Shown here piece after piece: positions 33,401 through 45,454 of a stretch of DNA of 64,000 nt. The notes under the pieces were generated by a model. It saw only the letters and a program-made list of their open reading frames with translations, had not been told where the DNA came from and searched no databases. The translations under genes and the position numbers were made by a program. The stretch's first letter is position 1, and every line of letters begins with the position of its first letter. This stretch comes from Takakia lepidozioides. Lineage: Eukaryota; Streptophyta; Takakiopsida; Takakiales; Takakiaceae. The DNA lies in NCBI GenBank assembly GCA_030704615.1, contig CM060731.1, positions 69,172,756 through 69,236,755 on the forward strand, written 5' to 3'.

Positions 33401-33636
33401 ATTAGAAAGCAATAATATATAATTTTGGCTAGGGATGACGAAAGATATCTAAGGATTACATGGACAAATAATTCCCAAAAATCACTCGTCATTTCAATAT
33501 CGCCTACCATCTTGAAACATATCATGCGCCCTACATAGGACAGGTGAACGAAACCATTGAAGATATGTTAAGAATGTATGTAACTTAGGTCGAAGACAAG
33601 CTTCATGGGAGCAATGTAATACATATATGTGTAGGG

Positions 33637-33985
33637 TAAAGCCTCAGCACAAGGCCATTATGTGGTTTCAGGCTAGGTTGAGGGCGGTAGGTATTAGGTA
33701 AAGTCCTGCAATGAGGGCTTTACGGGATTCAAGGTTCCAAAGCCGAGAGGGCGTGGGAGCCCGAGTTACAAGACTTTAGCTCACGTAAAAACCGCATTTA
33801 TGACCGTGTGAAAAGAAAATTACTTGCCTATCTGCCCGTAATCTGAGATTACGGGCCGAGCCCATGGGCTCCACGGCGTCATAGGACAAGCTGGATTTTA
33901 TGCTATTAAAAGCGCACCAAAACTACACTAGCTAGGTTTTTACGACTAGGTAATGGCCGAGGGCTGAGGCTTTATCTTGCGTAAA
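33637..33985 (-). mobile_element. Interspersed repeat copy B with terminal inverted repeats
   Basis: The left end (taaagcctcagcacaaggccatta) and the right end, read in inverse (taaagcctcagccctcggccatta), pair with few mismatches, giving TIRs of about 24 bp. Length about 350 bp, no ORF. This is a MITE-like element. Its copy at 22861-23155 is split by a hAT-type MITE. The superfamily is not clear; I could not settle the target duplication. Confidence 0.6.
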
Positions 33986-34441
33986 GAAACGAAGATACAT
34001 TTTTGTTTCCACGACTTTTCTTTCCACGACTTTCTTTAATGTTTAATATTTTTATCCTCCACAATTCCATTCCCGCGCCTATGTGGTCTAGAAAGATGAA
34101 GAGAAATGGTCCAGAAAGATGAAAAAATAAAGAAGAATATTGGGGGAGTACATTATATTGGGGAAGTACGCTATGTTTTTTGGGTATAACGGACTCAACC
34201 AAATATAGCGTACTCCTCCAAATATAATGTACTCTTCCACTGTTTGTCCATATAAGCGTAATAAAACTACACACTAATAAAAAAATGATGACGAGGGAGA
34301 TAATGCCCAAAATAGATTGAAAACGAGGCAAAATAACGTTGATACGCCATGAAGGCTTTAACAAGCTACTGGCCAACGACCTGAATGTCTCAACAAACGA
34401 GCAAAAAAAACACAATACATCTGGCTATAGTGTTTGTTTCA

Positions 34442-37400
34442 CTACAAACAAGCGCGGGGCTGGAGAAAGCCCTTTTCTTGGAAGCTGGTGACAGTCTCCG
34501 CTAAAGTCTGCTTGAATGGGGTGAACTGTAGACCCAAATCTTGCAATTTTTTTGTCGATATAGTGTGAGGAACTTTCCTGGGTTTCTTCTCATCTTTGCA
34601 TCTGCCACATCCATGAGCGGGTAAAAGAGAGATGAGTTTATTGCTGAATTTGGGACGTCTATGATGTGCATGCCCTTTCCAAATGAAGTGACCACAAATC
34701 ACTAATTCAAACTAATTCAGCTCATCAAAATTGCCCATTAGACTAAGTTAGCTCATTGATAGCCTGATTGCGGGGTCTACATCAAGATTAAAGACTTTAC
34801 ATGCAACAAAATTTAGGATTACCAATAGAAAATGGCTGCAAGGTGATAGTTCAACATACTTGGTCGTGATGGGGTACTGGGGGTACATGGTGGCCAAAGT
34901 TTCCACCACGTCCCCACGATGCAGAGAGCTCTCAACACAAAGATATCGACCATAAGCGTCTGGTGCTTCATATGCCAAAATGTGGGCTTCGGCTGCATCC
35001 TTCACGTTTACATATGCTTGACACAAATTGGCGTATGTTTGTGCAGATCCTGGCATACACAACTAACATGAGGTCTTGAATCTGATGAATCTATTTATGT
35101 AAGTCATGCCATTAAGTCTTTCCCAAACTATCACATAATAAGGGGTTTAAATCAGTGTTGTGCGGATAAATCAGAATAAGGGTAAATAATTTACCCGCAT
35201 GAACCCTTTTTATTTACCCTTATTCTTATCCTATAGATGGATTTTTTTTTTGATTTATCCTCACCCTTAGCCATATGAAGGATAAATCATTTCTATATAA
35301 CCTCTAGTATCCACAAATAAATAAATATTACTGGGGATAAATAGGAAAAAGGTAAATGTGGAGGTCTTTCTTCCTCTTCAGACCTAGACCTACATACCTC
35401 CTATAATCAGCCCTACTATTACACCCAAAATGACCACCTCTAAGAAAAAGGTAGATTTGAGCATAACAAACCAAAAAAAATGATGTCCCTGAATATATGA
35501 TTGATTTATCTTTGGGATATGTAATGGGTAAAAATTTATTTTTCTTACATATGTGTTCGAAGAAAGAACTTCTTACTAATCAGTTATCCTTACTCTTTAT
35601 TTACGCTTACCCATATCAATATATTGGCATATATCCTTATCTAGAGGATAAATAAACCACCAGATTTTCATTTACCCTTACTAGTAGGATTTATAAGTGG
35701 ACAAATAAGTAATTTACCTCTAACTTGGAGGATTCACCACTTTTGAAATAAAATCTTTTGTCCACTGTTCTCTAATTTCAAAAGAAAAGAAAAGAAACTG
35801 TAGGTACTGGAACTGGGTGAGTACCAGTGAGATATTTGAGGATGTGGAGGCAGCTGACATTGACGTCTGCCTGCATGAGAGTCCCCAACGTAACGGATGG
35901 GCAAATGGTGACCAGGTCCATCTCGGGGGTACTTGCTGCATAATCCCACGCTGCTCTCTCTGCCATTGTCTTTGCCAAGCAGTACCACTCCTGCAATAAT
36001 TCGATTCATGTCAGAGGGAGCTGATGTCCAATTTCCAAGAATATCTGCATGTGCGTGATTATGGGGCAAGTCTACTTCTGATTCACTTCCAATAGAGCCG
36101 ACTCAACATCACAAGTGTTCAAGATTCCTTACCAGATCCCATCGTAGAGAGCACTACTATATAATCAACTGGAAATATATCTATCGGGCGGCCTTTTGAT
36201 AACTTTATATCGAGGACTCGAGACTAGTAGAGCACCCTCGGTTATCCATATAGCTACATGTGATACATTTCAGGTGGTTAGGGAGGGATCCAATATTTTA
36301 TGTTAGGATCCAATGCTCCATGATGCAGTAGGATATGTAAGATGCTGATGGAAGAATGGAAGTGCCTTGATATCGAGGAGGTGCTCGAGGTCACTCCAGC
36401 AGCTTTCATCAAGTATTTGGGAGGATGGCCTCTTTGGGTCTATGTACGCAGCGCCAAACGTGGATGTCATGACCACACGCTTCACCTTGGCGCGTGCACA
36501 AGCATCCAACACATTTATCGTGCCTTCCACTGCGGGTTTGATCAATTCAGTCTGCAACACAAGTTTGCAACTCTGAGCTTTCTTGCTAGCTGTCAAGTAA
36601 ATCATCTCGAAAATAGTCATGAATTATGCCATGGTTTGTGGACAACGTCAGAACTACATATGATCGGGCCTAAGCATCCAAGCTCCCTAATTCTACTCCA
36701 CTTCAGCTATATCCGTGCGACATTATTGAGAAAGTTTATCATCTGAGTTTGATAAACATACAATACCAAGACAGATGCTGCATCCTGATGGTGATTTTCC
36801 TAGGTTCTCCTTAAATCCTAGACAAGTGTCGATTTCTGATCACAATGAACTGTAGATGATCCTTCAAGGGCAGGTCGAGATCACAATTTTCAGCTTACGT
36901 GGGCCCGATCATCAGTCACCACTTTAACAGGGCAAGCAGTATGGAAGACGCCCTGACAGCCATCCACAGCCTTCAACACACTTGCATAGTCCAGAATGTC
37001 GGCCTTCACTAACTCCAGTCTCTCTTTCGCGCCCTCCAAATTTCTTATATGTGCCATCTTTGCCTCGTTGTCTGCATAACATTGGGGTTGTGGGGGTTGG
37101 TTACCCAAATAAAGATCAAGCAATGCACCAAACCCAAATTTTTCCAGGGCTTTGGATTTGGATACAACTTAACGGAGAGACTGCTACTAAATTTTTATGA
37201 AGTAGACCAAAAATGAAAATGATGATCTAGATATTGTTTCAGCTTGAACTGGCCAAAAAACCATTTCCCGAATTTGACTTCAGTGATTCCTTATCAGTAT
37301 GCCCCAATTACAGAACTCCTCAATCTAGAACTCAACATGCCTGAACGCCCTTTGGACGTGGGGTAAGAGTGGCTACCAGGGTCGCGCACGGTGCCTCGAA

Positions 37401-37506
37401 CGAAATATCCCCGCTGCAATAGGAACTTAACTAACCATGACGCAATGAACCCATTCGCGCCAGTCACCGCCACCAAATGCTTCTGCTCAATGCGAGGCTC
37501 TGCCAT
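34442..37506 (-). CDS. Cinnamoyl-CoA-reductase-like protein A (334 aa, six exons)
   Basis: Exons (minus): 37377-37506, 36899-37071, 36366-36551, 35825-35990, 34860-35049, 34442-34601; phases agree and the sum is 335 codons including TAG. It is an NAD(P)-dependent extended SDR of the CCR/DFR family. The Rossmann loop is at 14-22 (VTGANGFIA, GxxGxxA), followed by GTVRDP at 38-43. The Ser/Tyr/Lys set is Ser131, Tyr166 and Lys170. True CCRs have NWYCY at the tyrosine; here it is EWYCLAK, so the lignin enzyme activity is uncertain and 'CCR-like' is safer. The C-terminal half ([39 protein letters not shown]) follows CCR closely. Length is normal (320-345). Intron 3 starts with GC. Intron 4 carries an inserted element. 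Likely soluble cytosolic. Confidence 0.9.
35155..35715. mobile_element. CAGTGTTG-ended element in intron 4 of CCR-like gene A
   Basis: The left end CAGTGTTGTGCGG follows gtttaaat. Intron 4 here is 775 bp against 200 bp in gene B, and the difference matches this segment. Interior is AT-rich with gggtaaat/atttaccc motifs as in the hAT-type MITE at 21924. No matching right end is seen, so it is probably truncated or diverged. The left boundary coincides with the break in homology with gene B. Confidence 0.6.
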
Positions 37507-39480
37507 TCTCTCGACAAGTTCTCCAACTCCCCACCACTTTGAGGTCTGCGCCTTATACTCGGTTCCAATGTAACAGTGATCTGATGGGACTATTGCAATG
37601 CTCAAGACTTCACTGGGCCAGCAACTATATCACTCTAGTGAGCCTCAATGCATGCCCTCACCAAAACCCCGCCAGAATAGAACAACAGATCCAGGCTGAC
37701 TGCCGATCGCAGGAGAGTGCGAGGCTTATATGATCTTTCAAGTGGCGGCCCCTCTCATCCTGGAAGAGCCATACTCAACGCACCCTCACTATCTTGACGA
37801 CTTGGAGTCGTGTGGCGCCTGTCGTCTTCTAACGGTACAGCTCCAAAGCCCTTGGATCCCAATTCGGCGGTAGAGATGCATTTGCATTACACATTGACTA
37901 ATTTTTACTCGTCGGTCAGTGGGGATGGTATCATTGACAAGAATGTGAGAGCATAATCCACGGTTATAGGGGTAATATTATGTATTAGATAATGTCAATG
38001 TGGAGGAGCATTATCGAGAATAATCCGAGCTGCGAGTTTGCTACGAGTATAATTTGAGATTGCTTCGACGGATGGACATTATCTTACTTAATATGTCGAT
38101 AAGGCTATTTGTCATCCAATGTTTCATCCAAAACGGGTTTTCATCCGACGTATATGGAGACACCTGCATATGGAGACAATTATCGCTAATAATATCATAT
38201 CTGATTCAGGGAATAAAACAGCCATACGACTATTAAGGTATATGACAAGAATGTGAGAGCATAATCCACGGTTATAGGGATAATACGATGGTATTTGACA
38301 AGAATGTGAGAGCATAATCCAGGTTATATGGGTAACATGTTTGAAAACGGAAATACAAGTCCTAATAAGCTGAAATAGGGTACTAATCCACGGTTTTAGG
38401 CTACCCGCACCTCACGGATTCATTGTAACCCACTGTCACTGACACCTGGAAGTTATCTACCCGCATTGGAGACCCGCCTGGAATCCGGCAGGCCCCAAAG
38501 CTAAGTTCAAGGTTTGTGTGGTTATAGGCCATTGGTGCAAATAAATAAAACTCTTGCATTCCTATTTTTTTCTTTTTTCTTTTTTCTTTTCTGGAAAAGG
38601 ACTGCATTCCTATATCTTGATCCATTGAACACTAGTACCTTCCTAATCTATTTCATTTTCAAATATAAAAAATTTACAATTCAAAGGTACGTGTAGCAAA
38701 AATATCCTCATCAAATACATGCTTAGTGTATACCTATTAGTGAAGCTAGGTCATTAGTTGCTGACATTTATCTAAACACATTCTATCTAAACTATCTAAA
38801 CATCTATCTATTTGAGAGTGTTTCAGGTCCCAAGATTGTCCATTATTCCACCTTCTAATATGTAGGAATCAATCTAGCCAACAAGGTTCCGCCACTTGTA
38901 TGTGAGCATGCTCACATGAGCATAGGCCCAAGTGAAATCTTCTATTCGTGTATCCAAGTGCATCCCCCAAGTGTCCACTATCATGTAACCCCAAGTGTAA
39001 TCTCCTGTGTATCCAAGTAGGTCTCCCATATTGAGGCCCTATTTTTTTTTCCATGAATTTATTGAGTAGTAATATATCCAATCATTGTTCCAAGAAAGTC
39101 CATGAAAGCACACTTTGTTATTTTTCACGAATTTCCACCAATTTATTTTTTCCATGAATTTATTGAGTACTAACATATCCGATAATCTAGAAAGCCCACT
39201 TTGCTATTTTTTCGCGAATTTTCACCAATTGAGTAGTAATATATCCAATCATTATTGATATATCTCATGTCGAGGCTCCAATCATTGTCTACTTTTTGGA
39301 GATTTCGAGCGACCAAAAGTACTTGAGATTCACACCGCAAGTCAAAAAATCGTGAGACCAAGCTGGTGCACTTCTCCTCCTCAACGGTGCCAAGCACCAA
39401 GGCTGGCCCCCCGCATCTCAACGCTACAAAACACAACAAACAAACAAACAAACAAACAAACTATCTTGCTTCACATATTG
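37507..39480. repeat. Intergenic with short dispersed repeats
   Basis: About 37931-38335 repeats the phrase tgacaagaatgtgagagcat three times (37934, 38240, 38291). About 38890-39480 repeats segments of 32540-32940 (landmarks: cacgaatttccac, accaaaagtacttga, ccaagcac, and a (caaa)n tail). No gene is visible. Confidence 0.55.
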
Positions 39481-39486
39481 ATATTC

Positions 39487-39727
39487 GCTCTAAGTATTTC
39501 TTAGAGTGAGAAAAAATAAAAATACTATTTATGTTCGCTCTAAAGATTCTTTAGAGCCAAAACAAGAAAAAGATGAATTTCTATTTATATTTGCTCTAAG
39601 AATTTCTTAGAGCTAGAAAAAAGCAAAAGAAAAGTTACTAACTATATTCACTCTAAGGATTTCTTAGAGCGAGAGAAAAGAAGAATATAAATTACTATTT
39701 ATATTTGCTCTAAGGATTTCTTAGAGC
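39487..39727. repeat. Five-unit tandem repeat of small hairpins
   Basis: Each unit has a 21-bp stem-loop (GCTCTAAG, 5-nt loop, CTTAGAGC or close variants) at 39487, 39537, 39593, 39650 and 39707, spaced 50-57 bp by A-rich sequence. Unit 4 starts ACTCTAAG and unit 1 ends AGAGT. It runs into a (TA)n tract. Confidence 0.85.
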
Positions 39728-39753
39728 CACTCTTAAGGAACCCTTAGGGCGAG

Positions 39754-39758
<5 letters not shown>

Positions 39759-39814
<56 letters not shown>
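39759..39814. repeat. (TA)n microsatellite
   Basis: An uninterrupted run of about 28 TA units directly after the hairpin array. Confidence 0.95.
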
Positions 39815-39815
<1 letters not shown>

Positions 39816-40148
39816 CGAATTACTATAATAAATGTATTAACTTTTAGTCATTACATTTATGAATCACATGTACCATTTATTTCTAAGAACTAACAAAATA
39901 TATAGGTTGTCACACCATGTATTACAATTAAAACAAAATTTTATTCTTGATAAACATACATACAATTATTTGTAATGCACTAACATTAAATAAACCTTTA
40001 ATACCTATTTTTGAGAATAAAGTTATTAGATATCTACTTTTCATTCAATTTTCATCTATTTTTTTTTTCATTCATTCATTTGTTAATGTACTCCAATTTT
40101 TTCCCTGTAAGTATGTAGAACAAAGCTTGTTTCATTCTCTTTCTTCTG

Positions 40149-40560
40149 CAAGTTATTTTCACAGAATAGAACTATATGTCTCTCAGTTCTTCTCTTTTGC
40201 CTGCATTTGTATTTATTCTTCTACTTTCAGTTCTTTGGCAAAATAAAACTGTCTGTCTCTTCCTTTGCCTCCGTTTGTGTTTCTTCTTTGCTTTTTGTTA
40301 TTGTTCTTTCTACTTTCGGTTCTTTGGCAAAATAAAACTATTTGTCTCTTAGTTCTTCTCCTTTGCCTCAGTTTGTGTTTCTTCTTTGATTCCTGTTATT
40401 GTTTGTGATTCTTTCTACTTTTGGTTCTTTGGCAAAATAGAACTGTCTCTTAGTCCCCTCTTAGTTCTTCCCCATTGTCTTCGTTTATTTTCCTTCTGTT
40501 CTTTATTTATCTCTCTTTCTGTGCAAGTTTTTTGGCAGAATAGAACTTTTGTTACGTCTT
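40149..40560. repeat. About 82-106-bp tandem repeat
   Basis: Five diverged units share ttctttggcaaaataaaact and a following tttgtctcttagttcttctc stretch, starting near 40149, 40231, 40320, 40424 and 40530. T-rich; no protein content. Confidence 0.7.
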
Positions 40561-40758
40561 TTCCTTTGTCTTCATTTGTTCGAAATAGAACTTTCCCTTC
40601 ATTTTTTTTTTTTGTTTTTGTCTTTCATCTTCGATCTCTGTTCTTTATTTTTTTTACAGAGGAGATATTTTTTTTCTTTCTTTCTTCCGTGGACGTTATA
40701 AAGCACCATTTCATTTCATTTTCATTTTCTCTTCTTTTGGATTTATTTTTGTTGTTAA

Positions 40759-43265
40759 CCCCTCAAGGACGAGGCGACCTGTATCGGGTCGGGTCGAAAT
40801 TTCGATTGGATGATAAATGTGCAGATCATGTCGGATGAAACGATTCATGAACGAAAAGTGTAGCCCATAAATTTTTACGGCCCCCCGTGTTGATCGCACC
40901 CTAAAAAATCTAATCCCCCGCCGTCAGGATTTTTTGGAATCTGGAGGGGTACCCAAAATCCTGTGGTTTTGGGCCCGCCAACAGGTTGACTGGCAGACGT
41001 GGCAGGCAGGATTGGGTGGGGGGTGGGCGTTTGCCAGCAGCGGGTGACAGTGGGGGGCTGCATGTCCGCCCATGCGGACAGCGGCGGACTCCCGACACCT
41101 CGAAAAGCCAGGCACGTGGCCCAATCAGGTGGCAGGTGGCGGGGGCGGGAGCTTCTCTCTCGTTCTATGCATTTTGCATATCGTGTCATGAGTGCTACAA
41201 TTGCTCCTTGTAATCGAGCTGTTGCTTCATTCTTTCTTGGTTTTTGCATCACTTTGGTTGTGCTGCGTCAATCTTATTTTGCCTAGGATTGCTTGGTTTC
41301 ATTTTTTGGGGAGCTCATGTGCCGTTGTTGAGGAGCAGGGGGTGGCTGCGCGTCTATTCCGTTTGTTGGGATCGTCCTCGACTTTGCCTTTACAACGGCT
41401 CCTTCTCTTTACACTTGCTCATTACCTTCGTGTTGGGGCGCATGCGCAGCGACGACGCTTCACAGGTATTGCGCATCCATCTAACCACTTATGCATTTGC
41501 ATTTGCTTGATATTGTCTGTTTGCTTTGCTTGATTTGTTTGTGCATTGAATGTTTGTAGTTTGTGGGTGGCAAAGATTCTATGGCGCCTAAACGCAAGGG
41601 ATCTGAACTGCTTGAACCCCCACCTCCCCCACCCGAGCATGCAGCTGCGGCAGAGGTTATAAGGGTGTGGGCGCAGGAAGAGCAGTATTGCACTGCAGAG
41701 CAATGCAAGGTAATTCTAGGTTGTCTTTGTCCTGAGTTTCTGACCTCTTTGCCTCCACCGCCTGCTGCCAAACGCTGGCCGCACAATCCTCGTCCTCATA
41801 ACTTTTGATTTCTCTAGCGGAGGCAAGTGGCTTCTATTCTTGGTTGGAGAGAGAGGGGAAATACTGTGCGATTAGGATGTATATGCCTAAGAAGCCATGC
41901 AAGTGGGGCATCAAGGTGTGGGCGTTGGCTAACTCTGAGACTAGCTATGTGTATGATTTTCAGGTATATTGTGCGAAAAATGCAAGGGGCCCTAATGGTG
42001 AGAGGCTGTAAAGTGGAAAGGGTGAAGGCTATGATGTGGTGTGTGGGCTTGCCAGTGGACTCCATGGTTTGGGGCATGTAATTGTCACTGACAATTAACT
42101 CACTTCTGTTCAACTTTTGTATGACTTGGCCAAGCTTGGTACATGGGCCACTGGCACAGTTCGTGTGAACATAAAAGGCCTCCCTCCCTCCCTCCTTGCT
42201 ATCCAAGAAAAAATCCAAGACTGCCAAGCAAGCCCAGTCTTGGTACAAGATGCATCTTTCCAGGGAACTTGCAGCCGTGTTGTGGTGGGACAAAAAGGGG
42301 GTATTCATGTTGTCATCTGCAGCTAGACCAGTATGCATGCCTTCTTCTCCTGTTACTGTGAGACGCTTTGTGGGACAACAGAGAGTCTTGGTGCCATCTG
42401 TGCCTGCCCATGTGCAATATCAAACCTATATGCGAGGGGTAATTTGGGGGGGCGGTTTTGGGTGTCTGCTGGTTTTGGGCTGACCATTGGGGGGTTTGGG
42501 AAGGGAAAGAAGGACATGGCAGCTTGCTGGGGAGGTTTCTTGGCTTGGGGCGATGATACAATGGCCAGATCAGGGGGTTCAAGTCCCCCTCAATTCATAG
42601 CTCGTGTTTTTGAGTATGCTTCCTGGTGTGGCTGTGGGAAGCGGTTGGCCGTTGGCAGGTCATGGAGGGAGAACGCTGAAACGTAGGGTGGAGGCCCCGT
42701 GACTTGCTTGGTTTGTGATGACGTGGCCGGATTTTTTGGCTGGAAATGTCCACCGGCTCCAGCAATTCTTGGCCGGAGCTGGGATTCAAGTAGAATTTGG
42801 ATTCCCTCACAAATTGCCCCACATTTGGGGGGATGTGTTTTCCCATGAGAGAAATTGGCATTTTGACCCCCCTATTTTCCCATACAAAGCAACCATTATG
42901 CAATTTTGGAATTTGGCTCTGGAATTTTGGGAGGCTTTGATGTGGGTGCCATATAATCTGAATCTGGTTAGGCTGTATCAATGAAAAATAAAAAAGGTTG
43001 GCAATCTGCTTGGTCAAACCAAATTTTCATGTTGAAAATATATCCAAAAAAAAAAAAAAAAAAAAAACTAGAACTTTTGGTTATAATCTTCCACTTTAGA
43101 CGGTCAAATCTCCTGAAATTTTTACTGCAGGTGCGTGAAGTAGGTAGGATGACTTTGGAACGGTTCATCCCCTCGGATGTTTGTCAAATGGGAGATACAC
43201 CCTCATCCGTGAGGGTATGTCTGGTTTTGGACGGGCCCACCAAAAATAGGCTCGTCCTTGAGGGG
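40759..43265 (+). mobile_element. piggyBac-like transposon with TTAA target sites
   Basis: The ends are CCCCTCAAGGACGAG and its exact inverse CTCGTCCTTGAGGGG, each flanked by TTAA (40755-40758 and 43266-43269). TTAA duplication and short CC-starting ends are the signature of the piggyBac superfamily. Inside, on the plus strand, lies a decayed DDE_Tnp_1_7-type transposase. Length 2507 bp is typical. The subterminal gcgacctg box is shared with the element at 44386. The element is inactive through stops and a frameshift. Confidence 0.9.
41827..42440 (+). pseudogene. piggyBac-type transposase relic
   Basis: One frame reads GKYCAIRMYMPKKPCKWGIK and VWALANSETSYVYDFQVYC, then (after TAA 42009) GLGHVIVTDN, then (after TAA 42096) LTSVQLLYDLAKLGTWATGT and VNIKGLPPSLL. 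Near 42200 the frame shifts and continues AAVLWWDKKGVFMLSS, VRRFVGQQRVLVPSVPA, YQTYMRGV. These are the successive blocks of the DDE_Tnp_1_7 catalytic domain: the YMP(K/x)KPxKWG block, the VxxDN block with the second catalytic Asp (42090-42092), the GTxRxNRKG block and the YMxGV block. The third Asp, expected right after YMxGV, is lost, and the first lies in a region not recognisable upstream. An upstream frame (41581-41808, MAPKRKGSE) may be part of its N-terminus. Confidence 0.85.
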
Positions 43266-43870
43266 TTAAATTCTCTTCGTTCTCTTTTCTCCGTGGGAGG
43301 CAAATATGGCCACTCCTTCAAAACGGGTATGAATATTTTTGTTTGTTTTATATTCACTGTTCACATATTCATTTGGTATGAATTGGTTTCTAAAATATAA
43401 TAAAAATATTTGATTTGTTTTCTTACATCATACTTACACATTGTATATATAGTATTCGTACTTTCGAAATAAACACTTTTTTTAATTCTCAAAATTATCA
43501 GACACATTATCTCAAATTTCCAAGAGATATCAAAATTTATACACTATAATGATGCCACTTGAATGTTACGTCTTTTCAACAAATTTATCAAATCTATGGT
43601 ATATATAATATTCAAGCATGATATTAATATATTATTCAGTAATTTAAATATATTATTATATAAATATATATTAGATTAATAATAACTTAAATAACTCAAT
43701 TTTAATAATAACTGTTCTTTAAAAAAAACTAAAAACGGTCAGTTATCAACGACATTAATCACTTGTCATCTCCATAAATCAATTATCATTCTATCCATCA
43801 TCGATAATCAAATATCCAATTAATCAAACATATTTTATTTTTACTTACTACATATTTATTTACCGTACCT

Positions 43871-44096
43871 GCCTACGCTGTTCTATAATAATTGCAAAAC
43901 AGGCTGCCAGAAAATTGTTAAATGAAGCCTTTCCATGGCCAACTGTTACACATATTCGACCCCCAGACTTAGACCCCACTATATTCTCAAGTGATACCAT
44001 TGCGCTAGCCACAGACACATGCAAATCTATTGATTTTTTATTATTTATCATGATCATTGCCGGAACTGCACAAATTTCAAAAAGCCTGCCGGACAC
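43871..44096 (-). other. Possible exon fragment of unknown origin
   Basis: Within very AT-rich DNA, this stretch is more balanced and reads on the minus strand as FEICAVPAMIMINNKKSIDL, ASAMVSLENIVG and FNNFLAACFAIIIEQRRQ, followed by a GTACGG that could be a donor. No family is recognised and no partner exon was found. It may be a host exon captured by an element or a chance frame. Confidence 0.25.
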
Positions 44097-44385
44097 CTTC
44101 TCAAGAAAAATTAATTAGTCCGATAGGGTTCCTGACGAATAGCATAGGCAAGTATGGAATTCATATCAATATACATTTTACCATTACATCTTCATATTTT
44201 ATAAATAAAATAGTTATTATTTATAATTAATTAATAGTAAGAATAACATATTAATTTAAATACCACAACATATATTTCAATTATTATATTGTATCATGCT
44301 TTCAACCTAAGATCATCATTCCAATTTAAATTCAATCCATCAAGTTATTTATCATATTACATCTCAAAAATTCCAAATATATTAA

Positions 44386-45210
44386 CCCTTAATTTTCTAA
44401 GCGACCTGAATCAGGTCACTCTGAGTTTTCAGTTCTACCTAATTTTTCCAGATCTAATCTGATGGGGCCCACTCCTGAAGCTTTAATGACAAGGGATTGG
44501 CTCGAGTGTGATGCAAAAAAAAAAAAAACAAAAAAAAACAAACAAACAAACAAACAAACAAACGCTACGACCTAGTCAAAAAATATCTTAGATCACTCAT
44601 TTGGGCCTGAAAAAGGCTTGTTGACCGCTGACGTGGCAGGTAAACAAGCCCAAAACAGATTGCATTCCAAAGGCCATTTTGGGCATAAAATTAGCAATTT
44701 TGTAAAAAGCACTTCACCTTGTGGTGTGTGGGCATTACATACACACATCCATAGTTGGCTTTTAAATTTTTTGTAGAAACAAAAGTACTTCATTTGGAGG
44801 CACATTTTCTGTTGTCAATTTTGAGATTTCAACCCCCATGTAATTGCATGAATAGCAACCATAGGTGAAAAAATCAGTTGGACCTGTGATTTAGTGGGGT
44901 CATGGCCACTCCACCGGTGGGTCTTGGGGCAAGCAAAATTGGATAAAGCTAGGTTTTGATTTGGTCAAACCTATTTTCTTTCTCACTTTTTCTTTGGGAC
45001 CTGATATTTGAGGTCTAGGGCAACGTTATAAGCTCACAATTTCCACGGTGGACTTTGTTCATTTTTTGGTATGTCATGCATAAATGAGCTGGGCCCACTG
45101 CTATAGGGCTGGAATTTCTGGATGATTTTTGGTAGGTTTCTAGGGGCAAATTACTGCGGCTGGGTATCCAAAATTGTTCAAAATCCAAAAAGGGCTTGAG
45201 AAATTAAGGG
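44386..45210. mobile_element. piggyBac-like MITE (825 bp) with TTAA sites
   Basis: Ends CCCTTAATTTTCTAAGC and inverse GCTTGAGAAATTAAGGG, each next to TTAA (44382-44385 and 45211-45214). The subterminal box gcgacctgaatcaggtc resembles the one in the 40759 element (gcgacctg). No ORF of note. It is non-autonomous and probably moved by a relative of the 40.8-kb element. Confidence 0.75.
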
Positions 45211-45454
45211 TTAAATATAATATTTATGTTAACAAATTTATATTAACTGTTAATAATAAAATAATATATATGTATTTAATACTTTAAATAAAAAATATAT
45301 CTCATAGGTAATATGTAATAATATATCACTATACTATATCATTGTTTCAACTTCAGATTTCATCAATAAGCTCAAAATCCATTCAATCAAATTATTTACC
45401 ATATTATATTTCAAAAACTCCATTTTTTAAACCTTTATTGTTAATCTTAAAGGC

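Noticed and set aside
40999-41533. Overlapping ORFs in the 5' part of the piggyBac-like element
   Set aside because: GC-rich by-products on both strands; they do not join the transposase frame and show no domain.
42541-42600. tRNA-like T-arm (GGGGG-TTCAAGT-CCCCC) inside the piggyBac-like element
   Set aside because: Only the T-arm is good. No acceptor, D- or anticodon arm pairs with it, so it is not called a tRNA.
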